In this document: piece after piece, positions 8,910-20,057 of the stretch
Layout: every line of letters begins with the position of its first letter
How positions within the stretch are numbered: position 1 is the first letter of the stretch
NCBI GenBank assembly: GCA_011763485.2
Contig: JAANSK020255163.1
Location: forward strand, 1 to 22,759
DNA: 22,759 bases
Direction: 5' to 3'
From: Isoetes engelmannii
Lineage: Eukaryota > Streptophyta > Lycopodiopsida > Isoetales > Isoetaceae
The notes under the pieces: model-generated
Database searches by the model: none
What the model was told of the DNA's origin: nothing
What the model saw: only the letters and a program-made list of their open reading frames with translations
Made by a program: the position numbers and the translations under genes

Positions 8910-11900
8910 ATGGAAGAAAACGGGAGTTGCACTCATTCAGATATGACAAAAAAAGTCAAGGATGAACAATTGCAAGACATCATAGACGTTGAAATGGAAG
9001 AATTAGGGGTACTGAAGGTAGATCCCGAGTTAATTCGACATGTGAAGCATCTGAAATTCAGGTACACCGAGTATAAGAGATGGAAGAAGGATATAGAGAC
9101 ACGTGAAGGAGGTCTACTAAACTTTAGTTTAGGTAAGCATATTTTTCAAATGCATGATGCACATATTCAGATTGAGTTGCTATATATAGAAATAACAAGC
9201 ACTGTGATCATTTGATCAATAAAACAAGTAGATATAAGTTGCATTTAGAAAATGCGAAATTATATCCAATATAACTGCATAGTTTATAATGTCGACATGG
9301 ATTTGAAAAATCATATCAATAGCCATCATGGATATAAAAAAAATCAGTCTACTAGAGCAAAAGAAAAAAGAAAAAGGAGATGATGATGATGGAATTTTAA
9401 CGTCCTCGGTAAAAATGTAAAAGAGAACACGAGTATGCTTAATGTACATTAAATAAACAATCAAGAACATTTGTTTTCGTCAATTGCATATGAGGCAGAC
9501 ACAGATCACTTTATAGATCCTCAGTACACTAACATTGCTCTATAGATCCTCTGTTTGTTCTTTTTAGAAAATATGGGATCTTTTATCCTATGTAACTATA
9601 GTCGTGACGTGAATATTCACCCCGCCACTCCAAAAAAAAAAAGAAAAAAAGAAAAAATAATAGTTCCCTTGTTTGTTTACATCATGTAGTGGATGCTCTA
9701 ACTCACATGGGAGAATTGTTTTTTTTAACGGGGAGCTCGAGGGATGTCCATACCCACCACCCATAGGAGACTCATGCACTCTTTTCATGCTTGTTACTAT
9801 AGGAGGAAGCCACAAAAGGGCCTCTATACCCACTTCTTCATAGGCACTACTCCAAAGCGGCCCCACAAAGATCCCTCCCCACACAGTCCTTGAAACACGC
9901 ATGGGTCCTCGAATATTATAGATTTTTTATCCTCACGGAGACCACTTTTTGAACTTTTTGAAATCCATCTGTCAACTTGTTAGCTTGAAACTCTAGTGCA
10001 ATTCATGGCATACGTGCAACATCAAACATAAAGGACCTTAAGCTCGCAGCTTATTGATGCACTTTTGGTTTGAACTACTTCTATGATACTCAAATTTCTA
10101 AAGTGTTTTTCTTTTCTGCATACGCAGGGTATCAGAAATTTGGCATCAACCGTGGAGATGGATGTGTGGTTTATCGAGAATGGGCTCCTGCTGCGCAGTA
10201 TGGAACCTGCACCTTACTCTTATTTAGGCTCTAGACAAGTTTATGTATTGCATGGTTTTAAGATAGAAATCAGATACAAGAATGATAGCAAAATTGCTGC
10301 TCAAAGGATAACGCAATCAACTATAATTTTGGCTAACATTTGGACCTATTTAGCATTATTGCACTTCATATTTCAGACAAGAGCAATCATCCGATGGTCT
10401 TTTCTATACTGCCTAGCTAGTCTTCTTGAATAAATAGGAAAAATCAAGTTTTTAGGCATAAGTTGTCGGTACAATCTAGAAAGTCTCAGCCACAGCACCC
10501 AATAGGAACGTATTGTTTATCTGTTTCCATGTTAGAGATTTTTTTGTAGAGTATGTCATGTCGTATTCGATTTAGTGTGGAACTAATGAGACTGCCTGTG
10601 CACACTGATGCATATGCTTTTCTTAGTTATTGTCACTCGGACAAGAAAGGGTGGTTGTGACAGTGCATCTTATATACAAAGTTGTCCTAACTTGCTACAA
10701 TTCAATCGCTCTCAGTGCCGCACAACTTGTTGGAGAATTCAACAACTGGAATGGCAGTGCTCATGAGATGGAAAAGGATCAAGATGGGGTCTGGACTATA
10801 CGAATTGCAGACATAAATGGGAAACCTGCAATTCCTCATGGCTCCAGGTTAAAATTTCGCATGAAAAAGCCAGATGGGATCTGGATTGACCTGATACCTG
10901 CATGGATAAAGTTTGCTGCTTCTGATCCTGCGAAAATGTCCGAAGGTTATGATCAGTGTGGAACTTATGATGGAATTTATTGGGACCCCCCATCAACAGA
11001 AAGGTTAGTTGTTTTGTGCTTATATGACTGATACAATTTTTTTTTTTTTAAATCATTTATTCTGATATAGCTAAAACCACCAGGTATACATTTAAACATC
11101 CTCTTCCAAAGAGGTCCGGATCTCTTCGAATTTACGAATGCCATATAGGCATGAGTTCAGTTGAAGCAAAGGTGTCAACGTATGTCGAATTTGCAGATAA
11201 TGTGCTGCCTCGGATCAAAGCTAACAACTACAATGCAGTGCAGTTTATGGCTGTTGCAGAACATGCTTACTATGGTTGCTTTGGTTATCATGTAACTAGT
11301 TACTTTGCTCCTTGTAGTCGGTATGGTACGCCTGAGGATTTCAAATATCTAGTAGATAAAGCTCATGCACTGGGCATTCAAGTACTGATGGATCTTGTAC
11401 ATGGACATGCAAGCATTAACAAATTGGATGGATTGAATGGTTATGACGTTGGGCAAAGCACGCAAGATTCCTACTTTCATACAGGAGAGCGTGGCTACCA
11501 CATCCTTTGGGATAGCCGTCTGTTCAATTATGCCAATTGGGAAGTGCAGCGTTTCCTGCTATCTAACTTAAGATGGTGGTTAGACGAATTTAAACTTGAT
11601 GGTTTCAGATTTGATGGCATTACATCCATGCTATATACACATCATGGAATCAATATGTCTTTCACAGGAGATTACCTCGAATATTTTGGTGAAAACACTG
11701 ATGTTGATGCTGTTATATACATGACACTAGCGAATGAGCTTATACATGGTTTAAACCCTGATGCAATCACTGTTGCCGAGGACGTGTCTGGCATGCCCAC
11801 CCTGTGCAGACCTATTTCAGAAGGTGGCATGGGGTTTGATTATCGTTTGGCGATGGGAATTCCCGATAGATGGATGCATTACCTAAAAGAGAAAAGGCCT

Positions 11901-14900
11901 GATGAGAAATGGTCAATGGGTGAGATTGTTCACACCATGTTGTATCGAAGGCATACTGAAAGATGTGTTGCATATGCAGAATGCCACGATCAGGTCTTTC
12001 TCGTTCTTTTATTTGTTTTGTTCTTTTTAGACATTTTTCCGGAGCATCGAATCAATAAATGTTTGATTGCATTGTAAAGTGTATTGTAGGAGACAACCAT
12101 TATGCTTGGGACCTTATGGGGGAGGAGATGTTCACTGGTATGTCTATACTGCAAGAACCATCTCCTGTTGTTCAGCGTGGTATAGCTCTTCACAAAGTAA
12201 GTGGAACATCCCATTAATATATACTAGCAGTAGTAATTTGTGTCTTATGTTCTGCCACCTTATAAACTTTATAGTTGACAAAAGTACATCATCATAAAAA
12301 AATTACTAATTTATCCACCTAGAAGCTTTTCCTTATAGGCTGTTTAAGAGTGTGTGTAATGCAGTATGAATCCCCCGTTTTTGGAGCCAGAATGGACAGC
12401 TGTGATATGTATGGTCGCTTCCACACATATCAATGTCATAAATTCTACTGGGCATACAGAATGATGGAGTCCAGTTATTAAATAGAATACGTCATGCATT
12501 TAAGGGGGAATGGTTAGTGAAGATATAGGAAGCAAGGAGAAAGAAGTATCACTGTTGCTGAAGTGCTAGTTAACATTGACAATCTAATGATTGAATGTGC
12601 GATTGTAATTGCTGACTTGCAGATGATCCACTTTATATCCATGGCTTTAGGTGGAGAAAGCTATCTCAATTTTATGGGAAATGAGGTATATTTTCTTAAA
12701 TTTTTAGCTTACCATACTACCTCATGTGTCATGCCACATCAGAGTTTATATATGATTATCTCTAAAAGAGTTGGATGAGTACAAAAGATTGTATGACAAC
12801 AAGGTTTCAGATCAAACATTATTCTCCATGTGCAGGGCACAAGAATACGCTGGACATTATTAGTTTCTATATTTTATTTCAGAAATCAGCTATAAGAATT
12901 GTACATATACACTCCTTTAAAGAAATTAAAAAGGCAAGGTGCTGATGACAGGTTTAGTCAAGGCCAGCCTTTCTCTCCTTGGAAAAGCAGAAACATTTGC
13001 CAAGATGGTTTAGCATGAAGTCTATGCACCTGTCTATCAGCATAGGTTTAATCTATATAAGAGCACTAAATAATTTTAGATGATAATGAGAAGTTGTAGA
13101 AAAGGTACAAGTTTCCCTTGCCCATACAAAGAGCTTACCTTGCATGAGTTTTTCACTTTACCTACATGTTTAGGCACACTCTATAGGTTATAGAGTTATT
13201 CCTAGAAAATGAATTCAAATAACACTGTGATAAGTACTTAATATAAGAATATAGGCAGGCCGCATCAATGTAGATTAAAATAGATAACTAGATTATTTAT
13301 GATGCATTTTAAACGAGTCTTTATTTCCTGATATTAGTCCATCCAGTAACGTCATACATTGGCTTCCTTTGATAGTTTGGTCACCCAGAATGGGTTGATT
13401 TCCCTAGAGAAGGGAATGCCTGGAGCTTTGAAAGATGCAGAAGGCGGTGGGATCTGGTGGACCGAGTAGATCTTCGTTATAAGGTATTTAGGCTGCCTTA
13501 TTTTGTACTTCCCCGCAATGTTAATGTCTCAGATTGTCTCATCTTGCTTGGACAGTTTATGAATAACTTTGATAGAGATATGAATGCACTTGATGAGAAA
13601 TTTAATTTCTCAAGCTCACCCAACTGGATGGTATCCAACACAAGTGAAGATGGCAAGGTCAGTTTTTTCTTGTTTATCTAGCTGTTTATTGTTTACAAAG
13701 TCTTGTGTGAGTTAAGATGCTCTAACGGCACAGGGTCTAGAAACATCAACATTTTCTATCAAATTGGTTTGTAGTGTTAAGTTCAATATCCCAAGCGTGT
13801 TTGCTGTCATTCCCAACTGTGCATGATGCGCTTTTAGTAATTGCATGTCAGTACCCATTGTAATATCTTGTTCTTTCATTCTTTATTTCTTGGTGCATAC
13901 AGATTTTCATATAAGGAAAAAACCAAAAGTCAAGAAATTCAAACTATGTATAAAAAATGATGTGTCTTGTTTTGTAGGTTATTGTTTTTGAACGAGCTCA
14001 ATTGGTATTTATTTTCAATTTCCACTCAGCAAATTCTTACTCACGGTAATACTTTGTTGGTTCCTTGATGCTGTTTGTACAATCTTGTCTTGTTTTAGAA
14101 TGGATACTAATTTTCCTTTTATGTTTCAGATACAAAGTGGGTTGTCATTCACCTGGAACTTACGGAATAATATTGGACAGTGATGCCCCTGAATATGATG
14201 GCTTTGGCAGGGTAAACTGCCTTCTTTCCTTTTGTATTAGGTTTTATGCTAAAAGAATCCAATATGTTTTGCTTAAAAAGAGTCAGGGGTTATATAACAC
14301 ATGTTGGTTCAGGGCTAAGCGTGTGCGTAATAACAAAATAGGATAGCCAGGATGGTATCTCTAAGTTATAAAATATATTTAAAATGCTGCACTGCTGTAT
14401 GGTTACATCAACTGACATGTTCCATGGTTACACAAAGGAGCATAACTGCTTTTTGAGGGATTATCAGAATTAGATATCAGAACAATGCCTTTGCTTGAAC
14501 AGATCCATAAATGCTGAAGAGGCCTAGAAACTTCATGCTATGGCTATCCAGGATTATAAAGATGTTTTTAGCTGGGAATTACGCAGCTTTATAATAAATA
14601 ATCTAGGGTGTTGCTAATTTCTAATATGCCCATCTGCATGATTAATTTAGGCCTAATGGTCTGTAATAGCTTGATGACCTATGTAGAATGTGCATCAAGA
14701 ATGCGAGCATGGAATAAGCATTATATTGTGTCATTTTTCTATAACACCAGTACCTGAAGCTATAAAGCATGGTGTCATAGCCCAGCAATCCTCATTCTGC
14801 ACCAGGCTACTTACTAGATGATTACGATATGCTATCTCATTTCAAAGTAGAAAAACATGTAAGAAACTTTTTTCATCTACCAGCTAAGAACATTGTCCAC

Positions 14901-15733
14901 TGAAAATTCAGCTAATATCTAGGTTACACTGTCCAGTGAATATTCGTCCACTGGCCAGGGAACACGCCCAGTGAATATTTCCACAGAAGTTGGAGCTTGT
15001 TGAATGCTAAAAAGTGCTGCCTATTTGTATCATGAAAGTACTTAATAGGATATACATTATTTAAATGCTGACAGGTTTTTGAGCATTGTGTGTTGAACAT
15101 ATTTGCAATTGATAATGCTTCAAGCTGGTTTTTGAGGAAAAAAGTTCTCCTGACTCTTGTGTCTAAATTGTTTACTCTATACTTCTAATTTGTAGGTTTC
15201 TTGTAATTTGTCTTCAACCTTAAGAAAATGCAACTTTACAAACCAGTGTTAACATGCAAGGAATATTTTCAGATTGATCATGAGGAGGTTTATTCCACTT
15301 CCCCTGAAGGCGTGATTGGAAAACCAGAAACTTATTTCAATAACTGCCCATATTCTTTAACATTGTTTTTACCATCTCGAAGTTGTCAGGTGAAGTATTT
15401 CAGTTTAGTTGATGCTATATATGGTATTGTATGGTCTTTAATACTTTAAGATCATTGTTTCGTTATCAAGCAACGCATTTTGTTTGCCTGTCAGAATATG
15501 ATCGCATATAGATAGCCAGGCAAAACGGATCTGGCCATACCTTTTGTTGCATCTCCTCTTCATTCTTGCTCTTCAGATTCCTTCCATTTCCGAGAAAGTA
15601 TCAGTTTTTACTTTGGAAGTTTATGCACTCTATTAAATACGTTTATGCACTCTATTAAAAACTGATCAAAGGTTCTCCTAAGCTTGTTTTTTTTTTTGTG
15701 TTCCAGGTCTATTGTAAGACTTCAAGTCGTTGA
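8910..15733 (+). CDS. SBE1: 1,4-alpha-glucan (starch) branching enzyme, class I type, 12 visible exons
   Basis: Starch branching enzyme cuts alpha-1,4-glucan chains and rejoins them as alpha-1,6 branches, normally in plastids. Exons: 8910-9132, 10128-10197, 10716-11003, 11084-11993, 12080-12196, 12623-12685, 13376-13483, 13556-13657, 13978-14045, 14130-14211, 15273-15389, 15707-15733. All introns are GT-AG and the exons join in frame to 724 residues. The order is an N-terminal helix ([18 protein letters not shown]), a CBM48 domain ([17 protein letters not shown]), then a GH13 barrel. Catalytic regions are D297-LVHGH302, GFRFD371, VAE426D and H495-D496, all present. [20 protein letters not shown] and FPREGNAW point to class I rather than class II. 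Oddities: the usual VHSH is VHGH, ESHDQS is ECHDQC, and the near-invariant GDKTIAF is GDNHYAW. The usual class I C-terminal tail is missing; the protein ends VYCKTSSR. The ATG at 8910 follows a likely splice acceptor, so a transit-peptide exon probably lies upstream. Confidence 0.93.
9133..10127. other. First visible intron of the branching-enzyme gene
   Basis: The intron runs from GTAAGC to ACGCAG, with phase 1 at the junction. It holds AT-rich sequence, an A-rich run near 9630-9658 and a GC-richer block at about 9725-9925 that looks like inserted repeat sequence of no family I recognise. The last two exons of the gene are separated by a much smaller intron containing a 22-bp tandem duplication at 15619-15662. 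Confidence 0.7.
15619..15662. repeat. Tandem 22-bp duplication in the last intron
   Basis: GTTTATGCACTCTATTAAA occurs twice in a row, followed by TAC in the first copy and AAC in the second. Confidence 0.9.
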
Positions 15734-18334
15734 GCAAGCTTTCCTAACAAATATAAAGTAAATTGAGATTTATCATATATTAGCTATGTAAACAATTATA
15801 AAATTATTCATATATTTGAGATTGCTATGTTTGTGGTTTTAAGCAAGGTATAAGCGCAGAAAGCCTTTACCAAAAACTTATGGCACTTTTCTCCAATTTC
15901 TCATGGATGACCATTTAAATGCGAAATGGCACTTGATTGAGAATGTGTTGTACAAAAAATAGTAATGATTTTATTCAAGATCTTGCATAAGACACTTATC
16001 TTGCATAAGGCACTTAGGTCCATAAGCCAACAATTGGATGTAACGAGAGTTCACAGCTCATCAATAAATCTATGACTTCACTTGTGCAATTAGTCAAATA
16101 TTTAAGGCAGTAATCTTGTTGCTATAAACTAAATCTTGTTGATTTCTTCTCAATTCCATTCAATTCTTTATAAAAACCCTTTCAAACACTCTAAGTTGAA
16201 GTTGAGCTCTGATATCAATTGATGTATCCACCATCTCTCGAGCCACTTTAATATATTTAAAGCATTATAACATTGCCATGTGACTAAACTTTCTGGATTC
16301 ATACTCTTCATTTTGTTTATATTATTACAAAGTGGCCCATACTCCAATGAGAGGAAGCCTGCCTCCAATAAAACCATAAGCACTTCAAAGGGAAATTGTT
16401 CCGTAACATTTTTCACCTCTTGTCATTTTTCTTTGATAGCTCTAGTGCCCATGCCAGACATCCATACAACAAAAGTATTTTTACCATTTTGTTGAATAGC
16501 AACTTTGAATTTGCAATGCCATATGTTTTCAATCTTACATGGGCCCTTAAACCACAGTTATACTCTTTGCTACTGCTCTATTCTATCTGTATGTGTCTGA
16601 TATACATGCAAATAAATGCATGAAAAGATAAACTCGAGGACGTTAAGGTCGGAGAGGAGTTGCTCCTCCAAACAATGGAAAGGGGTTTAATGCACGAGAA
16701 AAGGACCTAAGCTAAAAGTATGTATTTGTTTTAAAATACATGTAGTCCCAATGAATTGCACGTCAAAACCTTGTATTAAAAGGCATACATGATAATGGCC
16801 TAAGAAAGAAGTGTATTCCAAGAGCAACTGTATTGGAAAATCCTTAATTGACGACTTCCAAATACCTTTAGTAGAACATCAACCTAAAATAGTGGAAGTC
16901 CGTTATGTGCTCACTTAGAATTTATGAAAAATTTATAACTCAACTAGCAGGACATCTACCTACACTAAAGCAAGGGTAGAGCATTCAAAAATAGATTATC
17001 AGAGGAAAATACTTATTTGAGTTAGTATTTATGTTGTTGGTCCCTCACTTGCATTAATAATTTGCACTTAAGCAAGTAGAATTTGCAAGGAATTAGTGTT
17101 GAACAAAAAAAAAAAAAAACAAAAAACAACTAGTTTGAAAGTTTTTTTTGCGGAATACTATAATACTAATTGATCATTCATTGTATTGGAGTGCATAAAG
17201 ATCTACCAAAATTAAAATAAAAAAAAAAGTGTGAAAAGGCTTTTTTTCTTACAAACTTTTGCATAACTAAGCAATTACAATGCATTGTTCTTGCAAATAT
17301 CATCTTTGTTTTCTTTCATGGTAAATTATTTCATGCCCATTCGTGCAGAGGATTTGTGAACCATTCTAGGTGTCAAAAGTAAAAAAAAGTCTTTGTCCTC
17401 TCTCTGTTTACCTCTCAGATTGGGCTATTGACTTAATTATAACTTCTCTCCCAAATCTTTTGGAATTGTGGCCTAGACTTTTGTGGTATCATTCTTTGGG
17501 TCTTAAGCTTGATCTATGAAGTGGTTTCATGCTAAAATTCAAAAGCCTCTGCATACTGTGGTATTTCTTGCCTGACTAGTTTGTTGTGCTCCAATGATCT
17601 TGAAAGTTCGGCGAGGTTCTTATTTTCCTTCAAATATTATGACATAGAGTGATTACCTGAAGTGACCTGGAGGTGCTGACCTAGTTGGCATCTCTTACCA
17701 ACACTTCGTACCACTGAGTTGGGGAGTTAGCCAGGAATCTCCCCAACACAAACGTTCAAAGACTATGGGGTTGAATGTAAAAACTACGGGTAGCCCTTCT
17801 TTTGTTGTTCTCCCATTTTTTTTGTCTGTTATTCTCTAGTCAAGATAATATAGTGATATGGTCTATAAGGCCAAACATGTTAAGTTCATCCATCCCATGA
17901 AAAGTATCAGAATAGCGCATGGATTATCCCCATAACACAAGTGTTTATCTCTTATTCACACATAGTATGGAATAAATAAAAGAGGAAAGGAAAAACAACT
18001 TCAATAAAACAGATTATCAAATAGAACCCAAATTCTGTGTATATATTGAAAAATTCAAACAAAAAATAACCTCGACCCTAAGATAATTCCAATTACAACT
18101 AGAATTAAAACAAATCTTTCTAGTGAAAAGATATTAAAAAAAAGACACAATAAATAGATAGACTTCATCGACCCACAAAAATATAGACTTCATCGACATT
18201 AGACTGCCAATCCTAGGTTAGGCTACTTTTCTTCTTCTTTGAATGCTTTTACGTGCTAAGAGTATGAAGGTTCTAAAGGATTTGTGGATCTAAACTATTT
18301 TTGTAACACTTTTTCCCAGCAATTGCAAAGCCTG
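15734..18334. other. No recognised gene
   Basis: This is AT-rich sequence downstream of the branching enzyme. The first few hundred bases should include its 3' UTR. I found only a possible fossil LTR end near 16206-16650 (minus) and a faint tRNA-like stretch near 17677. No coding region, RNA gene or remnant of a BURP domain was seen, although one would be expected just below 18335 if the peptide pseudogene were complete. Confidence 0.5.
16206..16650 (-). mobile_element. Possible fossil LTR element end
   Basis: On the minus strand, TACATCA is followed by TTGATATCAGAGC (16206-16218). That is one base away from the initiator-methionine primer-binding site seen clearly at 3727. The LTR would lie at higher coordinates. 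An open frame of 82 codons covers part of it (16416 to 16168). No coding domain was recognised. If real, it is an old, broken fragment whose outer limit is a guess. Confidence 0.3.
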
Positions 18335-18840
18335 TTAAGATTTGATTAAAATTCGAAGAGGGGCTTTCTTCTCGTCAGCAGAGTGGGGCAACCAAGGAAT
18401 AGTGCCAAAGGGCTGCTCAAGGGCTTTCTCATGGGCAGAGCGGGCCGCAACCTCCTCAAGTGCTTTCTTCTCGCCAACGGAGTGGGGCAACCAAGGAATA
18501 GTGCCAAAGGGCTGCTCAAGGGCTTTCTCATGGCAGAGCAGGTCGCAACCTCCTCAAGTGCTTTCTTCTCGTCAGCGGAGTGGGGCAACTAAGGAATAGT
18601 GCCAAAGGGCTGCTCAAGGGCTTTCTCATGGGCAGAGCACGCCGCAACCTTCTTAAGTGCTTTCTTCTCGTCAGCGGAGTGGGGCAACCAAGGAATAGTG
18701 CCAAAGGGCTGCTCAAGGGCTTTCTAATGGGCAGAGTGGGACGCAACCTCATCGAGGGCTTTCTTCTCAAACTCAAGGGCTTTCTCATCAGCAGAGAGAA
18801 GCTTTCTCATAGATGCCTTCTTGATTAGAGCCGTAAAAGG
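18335..18840 (-). pseudogene. Decayed lyciumin-like peptide precursor array, QPFGTIPW cores, no BURP domain
   Basis: The minus strand carries four tandem 33-codon units (98-99 bp). Each unit reads SAHEKALEQPFGTIPW, then LPHSADEKKALEEVAAR or a close variant. The flanks match the BURP gene at 21716-22759, so the array is a relative of its precursor region. The cores are at 18688-18711, 18589-18612, 18491-18514 and 18392-18415 in translation order. QPFGTIPW fits the lyciumin core pattern Q-P-x-G-x-x-x-W. Decay is clear: a TAG at 18724-18726 before core 1, a TAG in place of the Trp of core 2 (18589-18591), and a one-base loss near 18531-18533 that makes that unit 98 bp. After the last unit the frame runs DEKKAPLRILIKS to a stop at 18335-18337, with no BURP domain beyond. 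The upstream side meets a foldback-like element at 18862, so the true N-terminus is lost. It is a dead copy. Confidence 0.75.
18363..18800. repeat. Tandem array of 99-bp units, 4 full copies plus a partial
   Basis: Repeat starts (GCTTTCTTCTCG) fall at 18363, 18462, 18560, 18659 and, degenerate, 18758. The period of 99, 98, 99, 99 is a codon multiple apart from one lost base. This keeps several frames open on both strands. Only the minus frame shared with the BURP gene is meaningful. Confidence 0.95.
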
Positions 18841-18861
18841 CTGCCTTCTTTGATTAGAGTC

Positions 18862-19749
18862 GTCTCTTTTCATGAATGTTAATAAATTTTTCTTTTCGTG
18901 CGGGCCTCTGTATTCATGCATTTTTGCTAGGCATTCAACATTTTTACCCCACACATTCAACCTATTTACTTCACATTTTGGCGACAAACTTTACTTGGCA
19001 TTCAACATTTTTACCCCACACATTCAACCTATTTACTTAACATTCTAGCGACAGAATTTAATCTTACTGTCTTCCACATTATAACAAAGCAATTCCGTAT
19101 AAGGGAATGCATGTCTACCCTGCATTCCGACAAACAAAACCATGACGACGCGCCCGGACGCGTTGTTGACCTTGCCGGAATGCAAGGTAGACATGCATTC
19201 TCGTGACATAGAAGCAGGTTAAGCAGCATTCTGTGTTCAGTAAAAATGAATGGAGGGTAGATTGCCAGAATGCGAGGTAGATCCACAGGAATGCGTGGTA
19301 AAATCTACCAGAATGCGTGCAGTGTAGATGCTTGAGGCCAATTTTAGAGAAAGAAACTTTGCCACATGGCATTGCATGATTGGCGCAGGCACCAGAATGT
19401 TGCATAACCTGCTTTTACGTCCTCCCGGAATTGCTTTGTTATAATGTGGAAGACAGTAAGATTAAATTTTGTCGCCAGAATGTTAAGTAAATAGGTTGAA
19501 TGTGTGGGGTAAAAATGTTGAATGCCAAGTAAAGATTGTCGCCAAAATGTTAAGTAAATAGGTGCCAAAATGTTAAGTAAATAGGTTGAATGTGTGCCGT
19601 AAAAATGTTGAATGCCAAGTAGAGTTTGTCACCAAAATGTTAGGTAAATAGGTTGATGTGTGGGGTAAAAATTATGAATGCCAAGTAAAAATGCATGAAT
19701 ACAGAGACCCGCACGAAACAAAAATTTATTGACATTCGTGAAAAGAGAC
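18862..19749. mobile_element. Foldback-like DNA element with long composite inverted repeats
   Basis: The ends are inverted copies starting GTCTCTTTTCA and continuing through TTCGTGCGGG, TCTGTATTCATGCATTTTT and, innermost, ATAACAAAGCAATTCCG. The left arm is about 18862-19097. The right arm is about 19426-19749 and longer, because it holds extra subterminal units. Within the arms a 67-bp unit is repeated (GCATTC at 18931 and 18998), itself made of pieces of 20-25 bp that begin CATTC. The centre (19098-19425) is not coding. No transposase was seen and no clear target-site duplication flanks it. This is a non-autonomous element in the style of foldback or long-TIR MITE families. Confidence 0.75.
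19104..19201. repeat. Strong hairpin in the centre of the foldback-like element
   Basis: Arms at 19104-19129 and 19176-19201 match at 24 of 26 bases by eye. The left arm begins GGAATGCATGTCTACC. The loop contains the GC-rich CGCGCCCGGACGCG. Confidence 0.9.
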
Positions 19750-20057
19750 AACCCCATGTCATAGAATTGTCCTTGTCAAGCTTAATAAAGTGATAAAATG
19801 GTGGTGACAAAATGCATGGCAGATAGTCTATTTAAACTTAATGACAGCAACCCACTCGCACGATAATATTGTGGCAGATCTGGAGGTTGAAGCAACGACA
19901 ACAATCTTGTGGAGGTCCTTTGCCTCTTGTCAGAGAGGTCAAGGTTCAATTGATCTGGACTGGCTACAAAGCACCTTGTGGAGCCTAAATAATATATGAT
20001 ATGGTGTGATAAAATGGTGTGTGACAAAATTTATCCATTCACCCCTTTTCCCATAGC
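19750..20057. other. Spacer between foldback modules, with a direct repeat
   Basis: No gene was seen. GTGATAAAATGGTG followed by GTGACAAAAT occurs at 19790-19817 and again at 20006-20034 in the same orientation. Confidence 0.6.

Noticed and set aside
10083-10433. Plus-strand open frame of 116 codons
   Set aside because: It overlaps branching-enzyme exon 2 in the wrong frame. The correct frame reads [11 protein letters not shown] and ends at a splice donor at 10198.
17000-18334. Search for a lost BURP domain below the pseudogene
   Set aside because: No CH-X10-CH pattern or LPR block was seen in any minus frame, so the cyclase part of that copy seems truly absent here.
18342-18828. Several open frames on both strands over the 99-bp array
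   Set aside because: They are frame shadows of the decayed precursor array. The meaningful frame is the one that shares SAHEKALE...DEKK with the BURP gene.
19029-19286. Minus-strand frame starting MDLPRILAIYPPFIF, with a close match at 20196-20387 on plus
   Set aside because: The similarity comes from the inverted DNA repeat of the foldback-like element. The short unit repeats through it, with no sign of a protein family.
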